Shown: positions 60,701 to 64,000 of the stretch, piece by piece | Layout: every line of letters starts with the position of its first letter | Position numbering within the stretch: the stretch's first letter is position 1 | DNA from: Sarcocystis neurona | Taxonomy: Eukaryota > Apicomplexa > Conoidasida > Eucoccidiorida > Sarcocystidae | DNA length: 64,000 nucleotides | Reading direction: 5' to 3' | NCBI GenBank assembly: GCA_000727475.1 | Contig: KL647292.1 | Coordinates: 4,473,132 to 4,537,131 of the forward strand | Position numbers and translations under genes: made by a program | Notes under the pieces: model-generated | What the model was told of the DNA's origin: nothing | Database searches by the model: none | Seen by the model: the letters and a program-made list of their open reading frames with translations, nothing else

Positions 60701-63700
60701 TGTCTACGTAATATCAATTTCTGTCACAAGAGTGCCAACGAGCGTCAGTGAGACAAAAACAGAATTCCAAGAACACAGAAACCTACATACAACGAACAGG
60801 CGCCCATCAATATATTCGCCTGTCTACCCTTCCATATGCGCAGACACGTCTGATCACTCTGCCTGTCTCGCTCTCTATCTCTCTATACCTCTACCTATAT
60901 TTACATATACATACACATATGTGTACCTCTCTGTTTCTCCACGTTGTTCTCTTCTCTGTTTCGCTAACGAATTTTTCCGAGTTCCCCTGAATTCGGAAAG
61001 TCCTTCTTTTGCGCGTTTTTGTAGCAGCGAGTGGCGCTGCTAACGGTGATCGCTTTGCTGCTAGTGCGGCAGAAGCTTTACCTGAGGCAGAAAGACGAGT
61101 TCTTCGTTGCTGCTGTTGGTGTCGTGCGGAGCAGGCGGCGGGGGTGGAACAGGAACTTCTACCGGTGCTGTCGCGTAGTCGCGAGGAGCCGTGTTAAACA
61201 AAACGCCTTCTCCTGCTGCTCCTGCTAGTGTTGCTGCATCTGTACCCAGCACGCCTGCAGCCGCAGCGGCAGCAACAGCAGTCTCGTACTCGTTCCACCA
61301 GTCTAACACTCTCAACGTAAAGACAACCACCAGCAACGCTGCTCTTGTGGCTTTCCTCATCTGCTGCAGCAAGTTCTCTACTAAATCGCGTGCGGCAGCC
61401 TGGCACCGATCGCCCACTACTGGGAACAATGAAGTGACGCTGCTGCTGCTGCTGCTGAACCATCGCCTTCTCTCTGCTTCTCTACCTGTCCCCGCCGCGC
61501 TAGTTCCCGCGCTGCAAGCAAACCTCCCTCCCCCCCGCACCCCCAGACCCTGTTGCTGCTGCCACTGCTGGTCCTGTTGCCACTGCTCGTGCCGCTGCTG
61601 CTGCTGCTCTTGCCGGTGCGCGCTCTCCCCTTGTTGGTGTTCCTGCCGCCCGCGCTGCTGCCCTGGTGGGTGCTGCTGTTGCTGCTGGAGCAGGCCGCGA
61701 CTCTGCCGTGAGGCAGCACCAGACGCGTCTGCCGCCGCGTGGAGCTGCAGCAGCGTCGGGTGGGAGCGTAGCGGAACGAGCTGCAGCAGGTGGTTGTACG
61801 GAGACCAGAAGGGAAAGCGAGAACTGTCCGCTAAATAGAGCAGCATATACATCACACATACCACGTCATGTACGACGCATGCAGTGCGGTAATTCTGCAC
61901 GAACCACCGCTGCAGCAGCACCTGCAGCGTCTGTTTGGCAGCCGCACGTGCCTGTTCCTCCTTACTGCTGAGAGCGACCCTCACCAGCAGCAGGAGCTGC
62001 TGTGCGGAACCAAAGAACTGCCGAGAGGACTGCAGCAGCCGCTGCTGCAGCGGGATGCGAGCGGGTTGGCGAAAGACCTGCGGCAGCAGCTTCTGCAGGT
62101 GCCAAGCGGAGAGGCGTCGCATGGACCGCAGCAGCTGCCGCAGCGGCTGCCAGAGCTGCCTCTGCAGCAGCACCACCACCGGGTGCTGCCGCGCAGACCA
62201 GTAGAGCACGTGGGTGGCTTTAAAGACGGGCTGCAGCAAGGAGCTCGCTAGCCAGCGGCAGGCATACGCCAGTGGCCGCAGCAGAAGAAGACTCACATGG
62301 ATCAGCTGCGTCAGCTGCCGCTGGACTCGGCGCGACAGCAGCAGCACGTATGAAGAGACGACGGGGTCGGAGAAATGCGTCTGCTGCTGTTGCCGCAACC
62401 AACGCAGCACAGAAGCCCCTGCTGCCGCGGTGCCCCACACCCAACGTCGGAGCTGCAGCCTCACGCTGCGCCACCAGCGCCAGAGGAAAGTTGAGAAGAA
62501 AAAATCAGGCCGTTCTCCTCCTGCGTCTCCGCGTGCCTGCTCTTGGCTACCGCCATCTCGTCGGCTGCTACTCCTCCGGGTTCTACCGCTCCTTGAGCCG
62601 GCGCCGCGCACAACCGTAGTACCAACAGCAACGACGCCTTCTACGCTCCCGCAGCTTCCCACTCCCGACTCCTCATCTTCGTTGCTGCTGCTTCTTCGCC
62701 CAAATTTTGCTGTTGCCGCTGCGTCAGGCGCCACATCCGGAGCAGCTCCCGCCCGCTGCTCTCTGTTGCGGTTTCCCCGCGCAGGCTGATCCTGCGGCTG
62801 CTGCGCGTATGGCAGCCGCTGCTGCTGCAGAGGAAAGGTGGTGGCCATAGAGCGGGAGCTGCGCAGATACTCTGCATGCAGGCCGCGGCGCAGCAGCGGC
62901 AGCAGCACAAAGCACACACTGAGGCAAATTTGCTTGTTAGACAGCCTCACGCTGCTGGCCAAGTAAAGCAGCTGCTGCTGCACCTGCTGTCGCTGCTGCA
63001 GCAATTCGTGCTCCCGTCGCTGCAGCTGCTGCCGCGCTGGCGAATCCACCTGCCGCTGTTCATTCTGGGGCTGCAGCTGCTGTCCGTCCTGCTGCTGGTC
63101 GAGTTGCGGCGGCTGTTGCAGATTGTCGAGATGTCGTTCCTGCCAGTGTTGCAGTTCGCGCAGACGGAGGACGGGACGTTGAGCTCGCTGAATACTGTAG
63201 AATGCTTCGGGGAAGGAAGCACCTGCGGACAGGAGCGACTGCAGCTCGACAGCAGCAATCAGCAACATGTACAGCAGCACCCAGCGCTGCAGCAGCCACA
63301 GCAGGACCTGCCTCCATTTGCTGCAGCAGGTATCGACAGCGTCGCGCGTGGCGCAGCCGCGTAGACGCTGCAGCAGAGACGCACGAAGTCTTGCTGCTGT
63401 TTCTCCCCACTTACAAAAGGCCTGCCTTACCGCTGCTGCTGCCACACGACTCGCCGCTCTCCGACTCACCGCACGGGAACCTTCTGCCTGCTGACGCAGT
63501 CGTTTCTCCGTTGTTCGTGCTGCTCCTGCTGGTCCCAGTGAAACTCCTGATCTACCTCCTGCTGCTACCGTCGGTGCTGCTCCTGCCGTGGAAGCTTGCA
63601 CCCTCGAGCCCTTGCCAACTTGCTGCACCGCGTTCAACTCCTGCCTCTGCCCCCTGGAAGTCCATCGCTGCTGCTGCTTCCTGTCAGGGTCTTCCTCTTC

Positions 63701-64000
63701 GTGTTGTTGTCGCTGCTGATATCGCTGCTGCCGCTGTCGCTGCTGCTGCAGCTGCAGCTGCTGCCGCCGTTGATGGTTGAGTTCCGCTTGTTGAAAGTGG
63801 TCGCGCAACACAGTGACTACGTGCTCTACAGCAGCTAGCAGCCCGTCCAGCAGCTTGTGCTGCGCCAGCAATTCGAAGAAGGTTGGCTGCTCTATCTGCT
63901 GCCGCACGTCCTCGAGCCACTGCTGCTGTTGCAGTAGAGCCCGCTCCTGCTGGTCCAAAGCACGCGTCTGCTGCCGGATCCATGCGTGTAGCTGCTGTTG
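57754..64000 (-). CDS. PEX12: Peroxin-12 (PEX12), RING peroxin; 5' end beyond the window
   Basis: PEX12 forms, with PEX2 and PEX10, the peroxisomal membrane ubiquitin ligase that recycles the import receptor PEX5. A large exon (64000 to 61082, open at the window edge) ends CTGCCTCAG|gtaaag. The last exon (57933-57754) starts after tgcttgcag with DKRLCPLC and ends in a TGA. The join is phase 0. The N-terminal family signature QPTFFELLAQHKLLDGLLAA is present, then FPEAFYSIQRAQ, several hydrophobic segments (such as LLQRWVLLYMLLIAAVEL), the family block LRVLDWWNEYE, and a proline run before the RING. The RING reads CPLC, GYTFCYRC and RRCPV, the reduced ligand set typical of PEX12, and ends IRRLYETEP. 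Gln-, Arg- and Ser-rich insertions raise the in-window length to about 1030 residues, against about 360 in human PEX12. No in-frame ATG was seen between 63958 and the edge. Confidence 0.92.
58731..59290. repeat. Degenerate minisatellite, units about 135-195 bp, four copies, in the PEX12 intron
   Basis: Units begin acaaccacatatgaaagga (58731), acaatcacatatgaaagaa (58891), a similar cacacacgaaagaacagc (about 59031) and acaatcacgtgtaaaagag (59221). Each is followed by cagct(c/t)(t/c)GTCTCTCTC, a TA-rich part and ggctcc(c/t)... cactctctct. Confidence 0.8.
59655..60600. repeat. TATATG/TACATA microsatellite runs in the PEX12 intron
   Basis: Dense short runs at 59658-59680, 59725-59785, 59845-59890, 60225-60245 and 60480-60595, with unique sequence between. 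Confidence 0.85.

Larger units (their letters stand above)
57934..61081 (-). other. PEX12: Intron of PEX12 separating the RING exon
   Basis: A 3148-bp intron from gtaaagcttc to tgggactgcttgcag, filled with TC/TA/CA microsatellites and a minisatellite. ORFs inside it are short and repeat-driven. Confidence 0.85.

Noticed and set aside
1..64000. tRNA, rRNA or transposase genes
   Set aside because: No convincing T-arm/A-box pattern, rRNA segment, reverse transcriptase or transposase motif was seen by eye; a tRNAscan or Rfam search would be the decisive test.

Overview
The window looks like nuclear DNA of an apicomplexan of the Eimeria/coccidian type. It has no operons. Its genes are intron-rich with GT-AG splicing, long CAG/CTG tracts encode runs of Gln, Ala, Ser or Leu, and TATATG-type microsatellites are abundant. 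The species assignment is inferred from composition; nothing here fixes the species. Layout: repeat-rich flanks (about 1-26 kb and 61-64 kb) are dominated by CAG/CTG tracts. A repeat-poorer middle (about 27-61 kb) carries mostly AT/GT microsatellites and minisatellites. Five genes are well supported. (1) Minus strand, 1-2009: the 5' end of a P4-type ATPase (phospholipid flippase), running off the left edge. (2) Plus strand, about 14074-27660: a very large low-complexity protein of unknown function whose 3' exons join in phase. (3) Minus strand, 33102-37726: a complete five-exon ribulose-phosphate 3-epimerase, including a 5-nt microexon. (4) Plus strand, 42186-55369: a complete multi-exon ER protein disulfide isomerase-like protein of about 660 residues, with two thioredoxin active sites (CPKC, CDAC) and a HEEL C-terminus. 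(5) Minus strand, 57754-64000: peroxin-12 (PEX12), running off the right edge, with its RING on a separate last exon. The splice models for genes 1, 3, 4 and 5 were assembled by hand from reading frame, intron phase and family motifs. Each accepted junction keeps phase and restores a conserved motif, except the two PDI junctions marked weak. The genes do not form one pathway. RPE belongs to the pentose phosphate pathway, the PDI to secretory-pathway folding, PEX12 to peroxisomal import, and the flippase to membrane lipid asymmetry. Other points: 100 identical bases flank the N-run at 15844-16468, which indicates an unmerged contig overlap. A 272-bp tandem duplication lies in a PDI intron. Several intronic or intergenic minisatellites are present, and a perfect 12-bp palindrome recurs four times. 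No tRNA, rRNA, CRISPR array or transposon coding region was recognised.
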